Source of the DNA: Oxalobacteraceae bacterium AB_14
GTDB lineage: Bacteria > Pseudomonadota > Gammaproteobacteria > Burkholderiales > Burkholderiaceae_D
Direction: 5' to 3'
Assembly: GCA_000381565.1 (NCBI GenBank)
Contig: KB906724.1
Coordinates: 1,431,802-1,495,801 of the forward strand
DNA length: 64,000 nucleotides
Shown here: one piece after another, positions 38,446 to 47,774 of the stretch
How the letters are laid out: every line of letters begins with the position of its first letter
Numbering within the stretch: the stretch's first letter is position 1
The notes under the pieces: generated by a model
Database searches by the model: none
Seen by the model: the letters and a program-made list of their open reading frames with translations, nothing else
What the model was told of the DNA's origin: nothing
Position numbers and translations under genes: made by a program

Positions 38446-41301
38446 ATGATGCAACAATATACGTCCAATTCCTACCTGTTTGGTGGGAACGCACCGTACG
38501 TCGAAGAACTGTACGAGGCGTACCTCAACAATCCAGGTTCCGTGCCAGACAACTGGCGCGCCTACTTCGACGCCATGCAGCACGTGCCGGCCGTCGACGG
38601 TTCCAATAAGCCAGACGTCGCTCACGCTTCGGTCATCGCCTCCTTCGCCGAACGCGCGAAAGCCGGCCCGATCCGCACCGTGGTTGCCTCCGCCGACGCT
38701 GAAATGGGCCGCAAGCGCGTCGCCGCGACCCAGCTGATCGCCGCTTACCGCTACCTGGGTTCCCGCTGGGCCAACCTGGATCCGCTGCAACGCCAGGAAC
38801 GTCCGTCGATTCCTGAGCTCGAGCCGAGCTTCTACGGCTTCTCCGATGCGGACATGGACACCGTATTCAACATCAGCAACACCTACTTCGGCCCTGAAAC
38901 CGCGACCCTGCGCGACCTGCTGAACTTCCTGCGCGACACCTACACCCGTTCGATCGGCGCAGAGTACATGTACATCTCCGATCCGGCTGAAAAGCGCTGG
39001 TTGCAGGAACGCCTGGAATCGATCCGCTCGACCCCGAGCTTCACTGCCGAGAAGAAAAAGCACATCCTGGAACGCCTGACCGCGGCCGAAGGCCTGGAAC
39101 GCTACCTGCACACCAAATACGTCGGCCAGAAACGCTTCTCGCTGGAAGGCGGCGAAACCTTCATCGCCTCGATCGACGAAATCATCCAGCGCGCCGGCGA
39201 AAAAGGCGTGCAGGAGATCGTTATCGGCATGGCCCACCGCGGCCGCCTGAACGTGCTGGTCAACACCCTGGGCAAGTCGCCCAAGGAACTGTTCGAAGAA
39301 TTCGAAGGCAAGCACGGCGACGACCTGCCGGCCGGCGACGTCAAATACCACCAAGGCTTCTCGTCGGACATCTCGACCGCCGGCGGTCCGGTCCACCTGT
39401 CGCTGGCGTTCAACCCGTCGCACCTGGAAATCGTCAACCCTGTGGTTGAAGGTTCGGTCAAGGCGCGCATGGACCGTCGCGGCGACACCCTGGGCAAGCA
39501 AGTGCTGCCTATCCTGGTGCACGGCGATGCCGCCTTCGCAGGCCAGGGCGTTGTGATGGAAACCCTGAACCTGGCGCAGACCCGCGGCTACGGCACGGGC
39601 GGCACGGTGCACATCGTCATCAACAACCAGATCGGCTTCACCACGTCCGACCCGCGCGATGCGCGCTCGACCATCTACTGCTCGGACGTCGTCAAGATGA
39701 TCGAGGCACCGGTGCTGCACGTGAACGCCGACGATCCTGAAGCCGTGGTGCTGGCTTCGCAGATCGCCATGGACTACCGTCTGCAGTTCCAGAAGGATAT
39801 CGTTGTCGACATCATCTGCTACCGCAAACTGGGCCACAACGAACAAGATACGCCGGCGCTGACCCAGCCGCTGATGTACAAGAAGATCGGCACCCACCCA
39901 GGCACCCGCAAGCTGTACGCCGACAAGCTGGTGGCGCAGACCGTGATCGCGGCCGATGGCGGCGAGCAGATGCAAGCGGCCTTCCGCGATGCGATGGACG
40001 CCGGCAAGCACACCGTCGATCCAGTGATCTCCAACTTCAAGAACAAGTACGCGGTCGACTGGCTGCCGTTCCTGAACCGCAAATGGACCGACTCGGCCGA
40101 CACCGCCGTGCCGATGACCGAACTGAAGCGCCTGGCCACCCGCATCACCACCGTGCCGGAAAACTTCAAGGTCCACTCGCTGGTCGAGAAAGTACTGGGC
40201 GACCGCGCCAACATGGGCAAGGGCGAACTGAACCTGGACTGGGGCATGGGCGAACACCTGGCCTACGCATCGCTGGTCGCTTCGGGCTACGCTGTGCGCC
40301 TGACCGGCCAGGACGCCGGCCGCGGCACCTTCGTGCACCGCCACGCCGTGCTGCACGACCAGAACCGCGAGCGTTGGGACGCAGGCACCTACGTGCCGCT
40401 GCAGAACATCGCCGAAGGCCAGGCGCCGTTCACCGTGATCGACTCCGTGCTGTCCGAAGAGGCGGTGCTGGGCTTCGAATACGGCTACTCGACCGCCGAG
40501 CCGAACACGCTGACGATCTGGGAAGCCCAGTTCGGCGACTTCGTCAACGGCGCGCAAGTGGTCATCGACCAGTTCATCAGCTCCGGCGAAGTGAAATGGG
40601 GCCGCGCTTCGGGCCTGGTCATGATGCTGCCGCACGGTTACGAAGGCCAGGGTCCCGAGCACTCGTCCGCACGTCCGGAACGTTTCCTGCAGCTGTGCGC
40701 CGACAACAATATGCAAGTGGTGCAGCCGACCACCGCGTCGCAGATCTTCCACGTGCTGCGCCGCCAGATGGTGCGTCAGTTCCGCAAGCCGCTGGTGATC
40801 CTGACGCCTAAGTCGCTGCTGCGTAACAAGGACGCAGGTTCCGCGCTGACCGAACTGGCCAAGGGCGCGTTCCAGACCGTGATCGGCGAAGTCGACGAGA
40901 AAATCGACGCCAAGAAAGTCAAGCGCGTGGTCGCCTGCTCGGGCAAGGTCTACTACGACCTGGTCAACGCACGCAAGACCCGTGGCCAGACCGACACCGC
41001 CATCATCCGCGTTGAACAGCTGTATCCGTTCCCGCACAAATCGTTCGCTGCCGAACTGAAGAAGTTCCCGAACCTGGCGGAAGTGGTGTGGGCGCAGGAC
41101 GAGCCGCAGAATCAGGGCCCATGGTTCCAGATTCAGCACAACATCTTCGAGAGCATGGACGCCGGTCAGCGCCTGGCATACGCCGGCCGCCCAGCGTCGG
41201 CATCGCCGGCTGTCGGCTACTACGACAAGCACTACGCCCAGCAAAAAGACCTGCTGGAGACGGCGTTCTCGAAGCTCAAAGGCTTTATTCTGACGAAATA
41301 A
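38446..41301 (+). CDS. sucA: 2-Oxoglutarate dehydrogenase E1 component
   Basis: The thiamine-diphosphate-dependent E1 decarboxylates 2-oxoglutarate and passes the succinyl group to the E2 lipoyl arm. About 951 residues. The N-terminal motif SYLFGGNAPYVEELYEAY is typical of OdhA. AHRGRLNVLVNTLGK, and GDAAFAGQGVVMETLNL with a TPP-binding INNQIGFTT segment, are present. The frame opens with GTG at 38437, but ATG 38446 or 38449 (MMQQYTSNSYLFGG) is the conserved start. It heads the sucA-sucB-pspC-lpdA cluster. Confidence 0.96.
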   Translation: MMQQYTSNSYLFGGNAPYVEELYEAYLNNPGSVPDNWRAYFDAMQHVPAVDGSNKPDVAHASVIASFAERAKAGPIRTVVASADAEMGRKRVAATQLIAAYRYLGSRWANLDPLQRQERPSIPELEPSFYGFSDADMDTVFNISNTYFGPETATLRDLLNFLRDTYTRSIGAEYMYISDPAEKRWLQERLESIRSTPSFTAEKKKHILERLTAAEGLERYLHTKYVGQKRFSLEGGETFIASIDEIIQRAGEKGVQEIVIGMAHRGRLNVLVNTLGKSPKELFEEFEGKHGDDLPAGDVKYHQGFSSDISTAGGPVHLSLAFNPSHLEIVNPVVEGSVKARMDRRGDTLGKQVLPILVHGDAAFAGQGVVMETLNLAQTRGYGTGGTVHIVINNQIGFTTSDPRDARSTIYCSDVVKMIEAPVLHVNADDPEAVVLASQIAMDYRLQFQKDIVVDIICYRKLGHNEQDTPALTQPLMYKKIGTHPGTRKLYADKLVAQTVIAADGGEQMQAAFRDAMDAGKHTVDPVISNFKNKYAVDWLPFLNRKWTDSADTAVPMTELKRLATRITTVPENFKVHSLVEKVLGDRANMGKGELNLDWGMGEHLAYASLVASGYAVRLTGQDAGRGTFVHRHAVLHDQNRERWDAGTYVPLQNIAEGQAPFTVIDSVLSEEAVLGFEYGYSTAEPNTLTIWEAQFGDFVNGAQVVIDQFISSGEVKWGRASGLVMMLPHGYEGQGPEHSSARPERFLQLCADNNMQVVQPTTASQIFHVLRRQMVRQFRKPLVILTPKSLLRNKDAGSALTELAKGAFQTVIGEVDEKIDAKKVKRVVACSGKVYYDLVNARKTRGQTDTAIIRVEQLYPFPHKSFAAELKKFPNLAEVVWAQDEPQNQGPWFQIQHNIFESMDAGQRLAYAGRPASASPAVGYYDKHYAQQKDLLETAFSKLKGFILTK

Positions 41302-41309
41302 AGGTCCAA

Positions 41310-41334
41310 GGCGTCGTGCGGGTCGCACGACGCC
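41310..41334 (+). other. Intercistronic hairpin between sucA and sucB
   Basis: A perfect 11-bp stem (GGCGTCGTGCG / CGCACGACGCC) with a 3-nt loop lies 8 bp after the sucA stop, without a T-tract. A second GC-rich hairpin (GCGCCC / GGGCGC) follows at about 41364-41390. Such structures usually stabilise the upstream message or adjust the ratio of subunits. Confidence 0.55.
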
Positions 41335-41418
41335 TGACCAAATAATCGCACTTACTTGACGGAGCGCCCTGCTGCTACGCGGCGGGGCGCCGCAACAATA
41401 AAATATACGGAGTTTTAC

Positions 41419-42684
41419 ATGGCACAAATCGAAGTCAAAGTCCCCCAGCTGTCGGAATCGGTAGCAGAAGCAACCATGCTGACCTGGCATAAAAAAGTCG
41501 GCGACGCAGTCGCTCGCGACGAAAACCTGATTGACATCGAAACCGATAAAGTCGTTCTGGAACTGCCGGCGCCAGCCGCCGGCGTTCTGGTCAAGATCAT
41601 CAAGGGCGACGGCAGCACCGTGGTTGCTGACGAACTGATCGCTGTTATCGACACTGACGGCGTCGCCGCAGCAGCCGCTCCAGCAGCCGCGGCAGACGCT
41701 CCAGCAGCAGCCGCTCCAGCAGCTGCCGCACCAGCCGCTGCCCCAGCAGCCGCAACCGGCGGTTCCAAAGGCGACGTGGCCATGCCTGCCGCCGCCAAGA
41801 TCCTGTCGGAAAAAGGCCTGAGCGCTGGCGATGTCGCCGGTTCGGGCAAAGACGGCCGCGTGACCAAGGGCGACGCCCTGGCCGCTTCCGCTCCTTCGAC
41901 GCCAGCCGTTGCCGCCCTGGCGCCAGCTGCCGCCAAGCCAGCCCTGCAGCAAGTTGCCGCGCCGTCGGTCGCCAGCCTGGGCGCACGTCCGGAAGAGCGC
42001 GTGCCGATGAGCCGCCTGCGCGCACGTATCGCCGAGCGCCTGATCCAGTCGCAATCGACCAACGCCATCCTGACCACGTTCAATGAAGTGAACATGGCGC
42101 CGGTCATGGAACTGCGCAACAAGTATAAAGACAAGTTCGAAAAAGAGCACGGCGTCAAGCTGGGCTTCATGTCCTTCTTCGTCAAGGCGGCTGTGGCAGC
42201 GCTGAAGAAATACCCGATCATCAACGCATCAGTCGACGGCAACGATATCGTCTACCACGGCTACTTCGACATCGGCATCGCGGTCGGTTCGCCACGCGGC
42301 CTGGTCGTGCCTATCCTGCGCAACGCCGACCAGATGTCGATCGCCGACATCGAGAAGAAAATCGGTGAATTCGGCGCCAAGGCCAAGGACGGCAAGCTGA
42401 CCCTGGACGACCTGACCGGCGGCACCTTCTCGATCTCGAACGGCGGCACCTTCGGCTCCATGCTGTCGACCCCGATCATCAACCCGCCACAATCGGCCAT
42501 CCTGGGCGTGCACGCGACCAAGGACCGCGCCGTGGTGGAAAACGGCCAGATCGTGATCCGCCCGATGAACTACCTGGCTATGTCCTACGACCACCGCATC
42601 ATCGACGGTCGCGAAGCCGTGCTGGGCCTGGTCGCGATGAAAGAGGCGCTGGAAGATCCGGCACGCCTGCTGCTGGACCTGTAA
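41419..42684 (+). CDS. sucB: 2-Oxoglutarate dehydrogenase E2, dihydrolipoyllysine succinyltransferase
   Basis: 421 residues in the standard order: lipoyl domain (about 1-80, lipoylated Lys in IETDKVVLE), an Ala/Pro-rich flexible linker, an E3-binding domain ([28 protein letters not shown] region) and the catalytic core with the active-site His in [17 protein letters not shown] lies seven bases before ATG 41419. It forms the core of the complex with SucA and the dihydrolipoyl dehydrogenase encoded two genes downstream. Confidence 0.97.
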   Translation: MAQIEVKVPQLSESVAEATMLTWHKKVGDAVARDENLIDIETDKVVLELPAPAAGVLVKIIKGDGSTVVADELIAVIDTDGVAAAAAPAAAADAPAAAAPAAAAPAAAPAAATGGSKGDVAMPAAAKILSEKGLSAGDVAGSGKDGRVTKGDALAASAPSTPAVAALAPAAAKPALQQVAAPSVASLGARPEERVPMSRLRARIAERLIQSQSTNAILTTFNEVNMAPVMELRNKYKDKFEKEHGVKLGFMSFFVKAAVAALKKYPIINASVDGNDIVYHGYFDIGIAVGSPRGLVVPILRNADQMSIADIEKKIGEFGAKAKDGKLTLDDLTGGTFSISNGGTFGSMLSTPIINPPQSAILGVHATKDRAVVENGQIVIRPMNYLAMSYDHRIIDGREAVLGLVAMKEALEDPARLLLDL

Positions 42685-42803
42685 TTTCATAAGGCTTGAC
42701 CCCGGCAGTTCGGGGGCTGACCCAGGGACCGGATAGGGGCTACGCCCCGCCGGCCCTGCGGCCCGGCCCCCAGGCTCGCGGGTTTCATCTCCGAGGATCA
42801 TCA

Positions 42804-43115
42804 ATGAGCGTATCTGAAGAAATCAAGCGTTTGCACGAATTGCAGCAGGCTGGCGCGCTGTCGGACGAAGAGTTCGCCGCCGCCAAGGCCCGGTTGCTGG
42901 ACCAGGAAGCCTCTTCCGGCATCGCCAACGACATCACCCGATTGCGCCGCTCGAACACCGATCGCTGGCTGGGCGGCGTTTGTGGCGGGCTGGGCCAGAT
43001 CACCGGGGTTGAATCCTGGATCTGGCGCTTGCTGTTCGTACTGTTTGTGCTGACCTTTGGCTTCGGACTCGCCATCTACATTCTGTTATGGATTTTCGTA
43101 CCAGAAGAGAACTGA
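42804..43115 (+). CDS. SHOCT and PspC domain membrane protein
   Basis: A 103-residue protein. The N-terminal 32 residues match a SHOCT motif (EEIKRLHELQQAGALSDEEFAAAKARLL). Residues about 46-103 are a PspC-like domain (NTDRWLGGVCGGLGQITG) with one transmembrane segment (LLFVLFVLTFGFGLAIYILLWIF). PspC proteins act in the phage-shock response to membrane stress; whether this hybrid does so is unknown. GAGG precedes ATG 42804. It is placed between sucB and lpdA, 14 bp before lpdA, so it is co-expressed with the 2-oxoglutarate dehydrogenase genes. Confidence 0.88.
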   Translation: MSVSEEIKRLHELQQAGALSDEEFAAAKARLLDQEASSGIANDITRLRRSNTDRWLGGVCGGLGQITGVESWIWRLLFVLFVLTFGFGLAIYILLWIFVPEEN

Positions 43116-43129
43116 TTGGAAAATAAAAA

Positions 43130-44560
43130 ATGAGTAAACAATTTGACGTGGTAGTCATCGGCGCCGGTCCTGGCGGTTACATCGCGGCGATCCGCGCAGC
43201 GCAACTGGGTTTCTCGGTCGCTTGCGTGGACGCATGGGAAAATGAAAAGGGCGGCCCGGCCCCAGGCGGCACTTGCACCAACGTAGGCTGCATCCCGTCG
43301 AAGGCGCTGCTGCAATCGTCGGAACACTTCGAGCACGCCGGTCACGCGTTCAAGGAACACGGCATCGATGTCGCCGGCCTGTCGCTGAACCTGCCGCAAA
43401 TGCTCAAGCGCAAGAACACCGTTGTGAAGCAGAACAACGACGGCATCCTGTTCCTGTTCAAGAAAAACAAGGTCACCTTCTTCCACGGCCGCGCAGCGTT
43501 CGCCGGCGCCGCCACCGCCGACGGCTACCCGCTGGCGATCTCCGCGCCCGCCAACGAGACCATCAACGCCAAGCAAGTGATCATCGCCACCGGCTCCAAC
43601 GCCCGTGCCCTGCCGGGCGCGGAGTTCGACGAGAAACTGATCCTGTCGAACACTGGCGCGCTGGCCATCGAAGGCGTGCCTGCCAAGCTGGGCGTGATCG
43701 GCGCCGGCGTGATCGGCCTGGAAATGGGTTCCGTATGGCGCCGCCTGGGTTCCGAAGTGACCGTGCTGGAAGGCTTGCCTGTGTTCCTGGGCGCGGTCGA
43801 TGAGCAGATCGCCAGGGAAGCCGGCAAGCTGTTCGCCAAGCAGGGCCTGAACATCAACCTGGGCTGCAAGATCGGCACCATCACCAAGGGCGCCGACAAC
43901 GTCACCGTGGCCTACGAAAACGCCAAGGGCGAAGCGCAGAGCGCCGTGTTCGACAAGCTGATCATCTCGATCGGCCGCACCCCGAACACCGACGGCCTGG
44001 CCGCCGACAAAGTGGGCCTGAAGCTGGACGAGCGCGGCTTCGTCGCCGTCGACGACGACTGCAAGACCAACCTGCCAGGCGTCTGGGCAGTGGGCGACGT
44101 GGTACGCGGCCCGATGCTGGCGCACAAGGCGGAAGAAGAAGGCGTTGCCGTCGCCGAGCGCATGGCTGGCCAGCACGGCCACACCAACTTCAACACCATC
44201 CCTTGGGTCATCTACACCTCGCCGGAAATCGCGTGGGTAGGCCGCACCGAGCAGCAGCTGAAGGCGGACGGCGTGGCCTACAAGGCCGGCACCTTCCCAT
44301 TCCTGGCGAACGGCCGCGCACGCGCGCTGGGCGACACCTCGGGCATGGTCAAGTTCCTGGCCGACGCGACCACCGACGAAATCCTGGGCGTGCACATCAT
44401 CGGACCGATGGCTTCCGAGCTGATCTCCGAAGCGGTGGTGGCGATGGAGTTCAAGGCTTCGGCTGAGGACATCGCGCGCATCTGCCACGCACACCCGTCG
44501 CTGTCGGAAGCGACCAAGGAAGCGGCGCTGGCGATCGACAAGCGCACGCTGAACTTCTAA
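43130..44560 (+). CDS. lpdA: Dihydrolipoyl dehydrogenase (E3)
   Basis: This flavoprotein reoxidises the E2 lipoyl group with NAD+. 476 residues: FAD-binding [20 protein letters not shown], redox-active disulfide in [19 protein letters not shown]-binding [20 protein letters not shown], and the C-terminal interface His-Glu pair in [15 protein letters not shown]. It is the last gene of the suc cluster, with a terminator 22 bp after the stop. Confidence 0.97.
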   Translation: MSKQFDVVVIGAGPGGYIAAIRAAQLGFSVACVDAWENEKGGPAPGGTCTNVGCIPSKALLQSSEHFEHAGHAFKEHGIDVAGLSLNLPQMLKRKNTVVKQNNDGILFLFKKNKVTFFHGRAAFAGAATADGYPLAISAPANETINAKQVIIATGSNARALPGAEFDEKLILSNTGALAIEGVPAKLGVIGAGVIGLEMGSVWRRLGSEVTVLEGLPVFLGAVDEQIAREAGKLFAKQGLNINLGCKIGTITKGADNVTVAYENAKGEAQSAVFDKLIISIGRTPNTDGLAADKVGLKLDERGFVAVDDDCKTNLPGVWAVGDVVRGPMLAHKAEEEGVAVAERMAGQHGHTNFNTIPWVIYTSPEIAWVGRTEQQLKADGVAYKAGTFPFLANGRARALGDTSGMVKFLADATTDEILGVHIIGPMASELISEAVVAMEFKASAEDIARICHAHPSLSEATKEAALAIDKRTLNF

Positions 44561-44582
44561 GCAGGACCCATAAGCGGACTGC

Positions 44583-44608
44583 GGGCGGACTGCGGTCCGC
44601 CCGTTTTT
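44583..44608 (+). terminator. Rho-independent terminator after lpdA
   Basis: Perfect 8-bp stem GGGCGGAC / GTCCGCCC with a TGCG loop, then a G and five T residues. Confidence 0.9.
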
Positions 44609-44639
44609 ATTTTGCGCGCCGCCACAAAGAATCGAACAC

Positions 44640-45737
44640 ATGAACGTCGAAGAGTTTTATCAGCATGCGCTGCAAGAGCGCAATTTCAAGGCCGACGCCG
44701 CCCAGCGGCGCGCGGTCGACCGCCTGCAACTGTGCTATGACGAATGGGTGGCCTACAAGGGCCAGCGCTCCAGCACGTTCAAGCGGCTGATCAATCGTCC
44801 CGGCGTGCCGAAAGGCGTCTACATGTGGGGTGGGGTGGGGCGCGGCAAGTCCTTCCTGATGGACAGCTTCTATTCGGTGGTGCCGCTGGTGCGCAAGACG
44901 CGCCTGCACTTCCACGAGTTCATGCGCGGCGTGCACCGCCAGCTCGACGAGCTGACCGGCGTCGCCAATCCGCTCGACGAGGTGGCCAAGCGCATCGCCA
45001 AGAAATACCGTTTGATCTGCTTCGACGAGTTCCACATCTCGGACGTGGCCGACGCCATGATCATGTACAACCTGTTGAGCGCACTGTTCGACAACGGCGT
45101 GTCCTTCATCATGACCTCGAACTACGATCCGAAACTGCTGTACCCGGACGGCCTGCACCGCGACCGCATCCTGCCCACCATCGCCCTGCTGTACGACAAG
45201 CTGGACGTGATGAACATCGACGCCGGCGTCGACTACCGCGGCCGCGCGCTGGAGCAGGTCGATTCCTACCTGACGCCGCTCAACGCCCATACCGACGAGG
45301 CGCTGCGCGAGGCCTACGCCCGCATCGCCGAGACCGCCGACGAAGATCCGGTGGTGCGCATCGAGGCGCGTGAAATCCGCGCGCTGCGCCGCGCCGGCAC
45401 CATCATCTGGTTCGACTTCAACACCCTGTGCGGCGGTCCCCGCTCGCAGAACGATTACCTGGAAATCGCCAGCCGCTTCCATACCGTGATATTGTCCGGG
45501 ATTCCGATGATGTCGGCCGCGATGTCGTCGGAGGCGCGGCGCTTCACCTGGCTGATCGACGTGTTCTACGACCAGGGCGTCAAGCTGCTGATGTCGGCCG
45601 AGGTGGAGCCGGAAGAGCTGTACACCAACGGCACGCTGGCCAACGAATTTCACCGCACGGTGTCGCGCATCGTCGAGATGCAATCGCGCGAGTACATGGA
45701 TAAGGAGCAGCGCGCCGCGGCCGGCGCGCTGGCGTGA
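44640..45737 (+). CDS. zapE: Cell division ATPase ZapE (AFG1-like)
   Basis: ZapE is a Z-ring-associated ATPase needed under stress or low oxygen. 365 residues. Walker A is GGVGRGKSFLMD, Walker B is LICFDEFHISDVADA, and sensor-like TSNYDPKLLYPDGLHRDRILP follows. The family C-terminal FDFNTLCGGPRSQNDYLEIA is present. It starts 80 bp after the lpdA stop, past a terminator. Its stop overlaps the possible upstream start codons of the next gene. Confidence 0.95.
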   Translation: MNVEEFYQHALQERNFKADAAQRRAVDRLQLCYDEWVAYKGQRSSTFKRLINRPGVPKGVYMWGGVGRGKSFLMDSFYSVVPLVRKTRLHFHEFMRGVHRQLDELTGVANPLDEVAKRIAKKYRLICFDEFHISDVADAMIMYNLLSALFDNGVSFIMTSNYDPKLLYPDGLHRDRILPTIALLYDKLDVMNIDAGVDYRGRALEQVDSYLTPLNAHTDEALREAYARIAETADEDPVVRIEAREIRALRRAGTIIWFDFNTLCGGPRSQNDYLEIASRFHTVILSGIPMMSAAMSSEARRFTWLIDVFYDQGVKLLMSAEVEPEELYTNGTLANEFHRTVSRIVEMQSREYMDKEQRAAAGALA

Positions 45738-45754
45738 TGCAACAGGAAAAAAAT

Positions 45755-46456
45755 ATGAGACCAAGTTTGAAACCGTTGGGTGAGATGATTGCGCTCGCCG
45801 CGCTGGCGGCCCTGGCGGCGCTGGCCGCGCCGGTGCAAGCCCAGACCGCCGGCCCGACGCATTCGGTCGCGCAGGCCAACGCCACGCTGGAGCAAGTGGC
45901 CAAGGACCGTCTGGTGGTCCAAGACGAATTCGCCGCCAGCGAGAGCGTTTGCTACACCAAGTTCTTCGTCAACCACTGCCTGGACCAGGCCAAGGAAAAG
46001 CGCCGCGCCGCGCTGGCCAAGCTGCGCGCCACCGAGGTGGAGGCCCAGCATTTCAAGCGCGCCGACTCGGTCGAGAAGCGCGACGCCGACCTGGCCGAGC
46101 GCGCCCGCAAGGATGCGGCAGACGAGGCGCAACGCGCTGCGCTGCCGCCCAAGGAAGCCAAGGTCGTCAATGAAACGCCGCGCCCGGCGCCGAACGGCGG
46201 CAAGGTGGTCGACCGCGAGGCCGAGCATGCGGCCAAGCTCCAGCGTCAGGCAGCGCAGGATGCGGCCGACGCCGGCAAGCGCGCCGCCAATGTCGCCGCG
46301 TTCGCGCGGAAACAAGCCGAGTCGGAAAAACGCCGGGCGCAGGTAGCCAAGAAGAAGGCCGAAAGCGAGGCCAGGCGCGCCGCGCACGAGGCGTCCGAGA
46401 AGAAGAAGGCGGCAGCCGCCGAGGCGGCCGCTGCCGCAGCTTCCGCCAGGAAATAG
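45755..46456 (+). CDS. Exported alanine- and lysine-rich coiled-coil protein
   Basis: I do not recognise a named family. ATG 45755 has AGGA nine bases upstream and gives a signal peptide (MRPSLKPLGEMIALAALAALAALAAPVQA); GTG 45734 and ATG 45737 are possible longer starts. The mature part (about 204 residues) begins with two close cysteines (ESVCYTKFFVNHCLDQAKEKRR), which may pair. The remainder is a long, highly charged Ala/Lys/Glu/Arg helix, predicted coiled coil, with a short Pro/Gly break in the middle. It probably acts in the periplasm. A REP-like element follows. Confidence 0.75.
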   Translation: MRPSLKPLGEMIALAALAALAALAAPVQAQTAGPTHSVAQANATLEQVAKDRLVVQDEFAASESVCYTKFFVNHCLDQAKEKRRAALAKLRATEVEAQHFKRADSVEKRDADLAERARKDAADEAQRAALPPKEAKVVNETPRPAPNGGKVVDREAEHAAKLQRQAAQDAADAGKRAANVAAFARKQAESEKRRAQVAKKKAESEARRAAHEASEKKKAAAAEAAAAAASARK

Positions 46457-46493
46457 TGACGGCGCTTTAAGCCTGGCGCCAATGCCATTCAGC

Positions 46494-46572
46494 GTCATTC
46501 CCGCGCAGGCGGGAATCCATGCTGAGTTTGCTTCAGAGGCGTTCCATGGGTTCCCGCCTTCGCGGGAACGAC
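46494..46572. repeat. REP-like palindromic element, copy B
   Basis: Left hairpin TCATTCCCGCGCAGGCGGGA and right hairpin TTCCCGCCTTCGCGGGAAC in opposite orientation. It lies between the convergent coiled-coil and PP2C-like genes. Confidence 0.88.
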
Positions 46573-46591
46573 CTCGTTTAGCTGGACGGCA

Positions 46592-47404
46592 TCACACCGC
46601 GCGGCGCATTTTCTGGATGGTGTAGTTCGGAATTTCCTTGGGCTGCTCGACCAGCTTGATGATGGCCATCGAACAGTTGTCGCCCTTGCCTTGGGCGCGT
46701 TCGCCGGCCTTGCTGATCAGGCGTTCGGCCGCCTGGCGCGGCGTGTTGCGCGCCACGGCCGCCGCCAGTTCCGTGTCCTTGAATAATTGCCACAGCCCGT
46801 CCGAGCACAGCAGGAAGGCATCGCCCGCCTGCAAGCCGTCGTGGTAGCCGGCCGTGACGAAGGGCGCTTTGAAGTTGTTGCCCAGCGCGTTGTTGAGCAG
46901 CTTGGAACTGCGGTGCCGCTTGGCCGCTTCCAGCGGCAGCTTGTCCTGCTGGACCAGGTGTTCGATGTAGGCGCCGTCGTTGCTGCGCATGGCGCAGGTC
47001 TCGCCTTCGAAGCGGTACACCCGGGCATCGCCGACATGGGCCCACACCGCCTGGCCGGCCGGCGTCAGCACCATCAGCGCCAGCGCGCTTTGCGGTTCGG
47101 CGGTCTTGGCGATCGGGTTCATCTTGATGACCTGGTGCGCTTCCTCGGCTATGTTACGCATCAATTCTTGCAGGCGCGGAATGCTGGGCGTGTCGCCGAC
47201 GCGCATTTCGTCGAACAAGTGTTTGCTGGTCAACAGCACCTGGTCCGAGCCGATGGCGCTGGTGTTGCCGTCGGCCAGCACCGCCATCACGTAGCCGGGC
47301 GCCTGGGCGGCCGTGTACAGGGCCACCCGGTCGTTTTGCTGGGACCGGTTTCCGATATGTTGGGCCGTGCCGGCTTCTATTTTGTATGCGCTCATGGTTG
47401 ACAC
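46592..47404 (-). CDS. PP2C-family protein phosphatase-like protein
   Basis: A PPM-type Ser/Thr phosphatase-like protein of 270 residues. Several metal-binding motifs are present: QNDR with Asp25, VLADG with Asp45, VGDARVYR, LCSDGLWQLF and GDNCSMAII. The usual DGMGG motif is replaced by DGNTSAIG, and some spacing is unusual, so activity is likely but not certain. The start is GTG 47404 with AGGA close upstream, or ATG 47395. It probably reverses Ser/Thr phosphorylation; the LRR-kinase about 9 kb away is the only kinase seen in the window. It is divergent from a DUF465 gene. Confidence 0.85.
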   Translation of the reverse strand: MSTMSAYKIEAGTAQHIGNRSQQNDRVALYTAAQAPGYVMAVLADGNTSAIGSDQVLLTSKHLFDEMRVGDTPSIPRLQELMRNIAEEAHQVIKMNPIAKTAEPQSALALMVLTPAGQAVWAHVGDARVYRFEGETCAMRSNDGAYIEHLVQQDKLPLEAAKRHRSSKLLNNALGNNFKAPFVTAGYHDGLQAGDAFLLCSDGLWQLFKDTELAAAVARNTPRQAAERLISKAGERAQGKGDNCSMAIIKLVEQPKEIPNYTIQKMRRAV

Positions 47405-47543
47405 TGTATCCTACTAGGGTGGTGAGCGATCATTATGTTGGCGGCAAGCCCGCCGTAGATTAAACTATGCACCGTGTCGCAGTTTGTTTGCAATACTTTT
47501 GTTGTTCCAGTGAAACTATTTGTGTGGGTAAAGACTGAGAATT

Positions 47544-47744
47544 ATGACTGATGTACAAGATATCCAGCGTCGTCTGATAGAACTCGACGTCGAACACCGC
47601 GATTTGGACGCGGTCATCGACCTGCTCACGCTGGACGGCCATCACGACCAGCTGCAATTGCGCCGCCTCAAGAAGCGCAAGCTGCAATTGAAAGACCATA
47701 TCACTCTGCTGAAAATGCAATTAGTGCCCGACGTTCCGGCCTGA
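47544..47744 (+). CDS. DUF465 / YdcH-family small protein
   Basis: A 66-residue helical hairpin protein (MTDVQDIQRRLIELDVEHRDLDAVI, then QLQLRRLKKRKLQLKDHI). The family is widespread in proteobacteria, short and charged, function unknown; it may bind nucleic acid or assist another protein. It is 30 bp upstream of the helicase gene, in the same direction, so they are probably co-transcribed. Confidence 0.85.
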   Translation: MTDVQDIQRRLIELDVEHRDLDAVIDLLTLDGHHDQLQLRRLKKRKLQLKDHITLLKMQLVPDVPA

Positions 47745-47774
47745 GTCCGGTTCAGCGCCACAACTAAGCTTACC

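Noticed and set aside
38410-42150. Minus-strand open frame of 1246 codons opposite sucA and sucB
   Set aside because: Antisense to well-recognised enzymes and without any recognisable domain.
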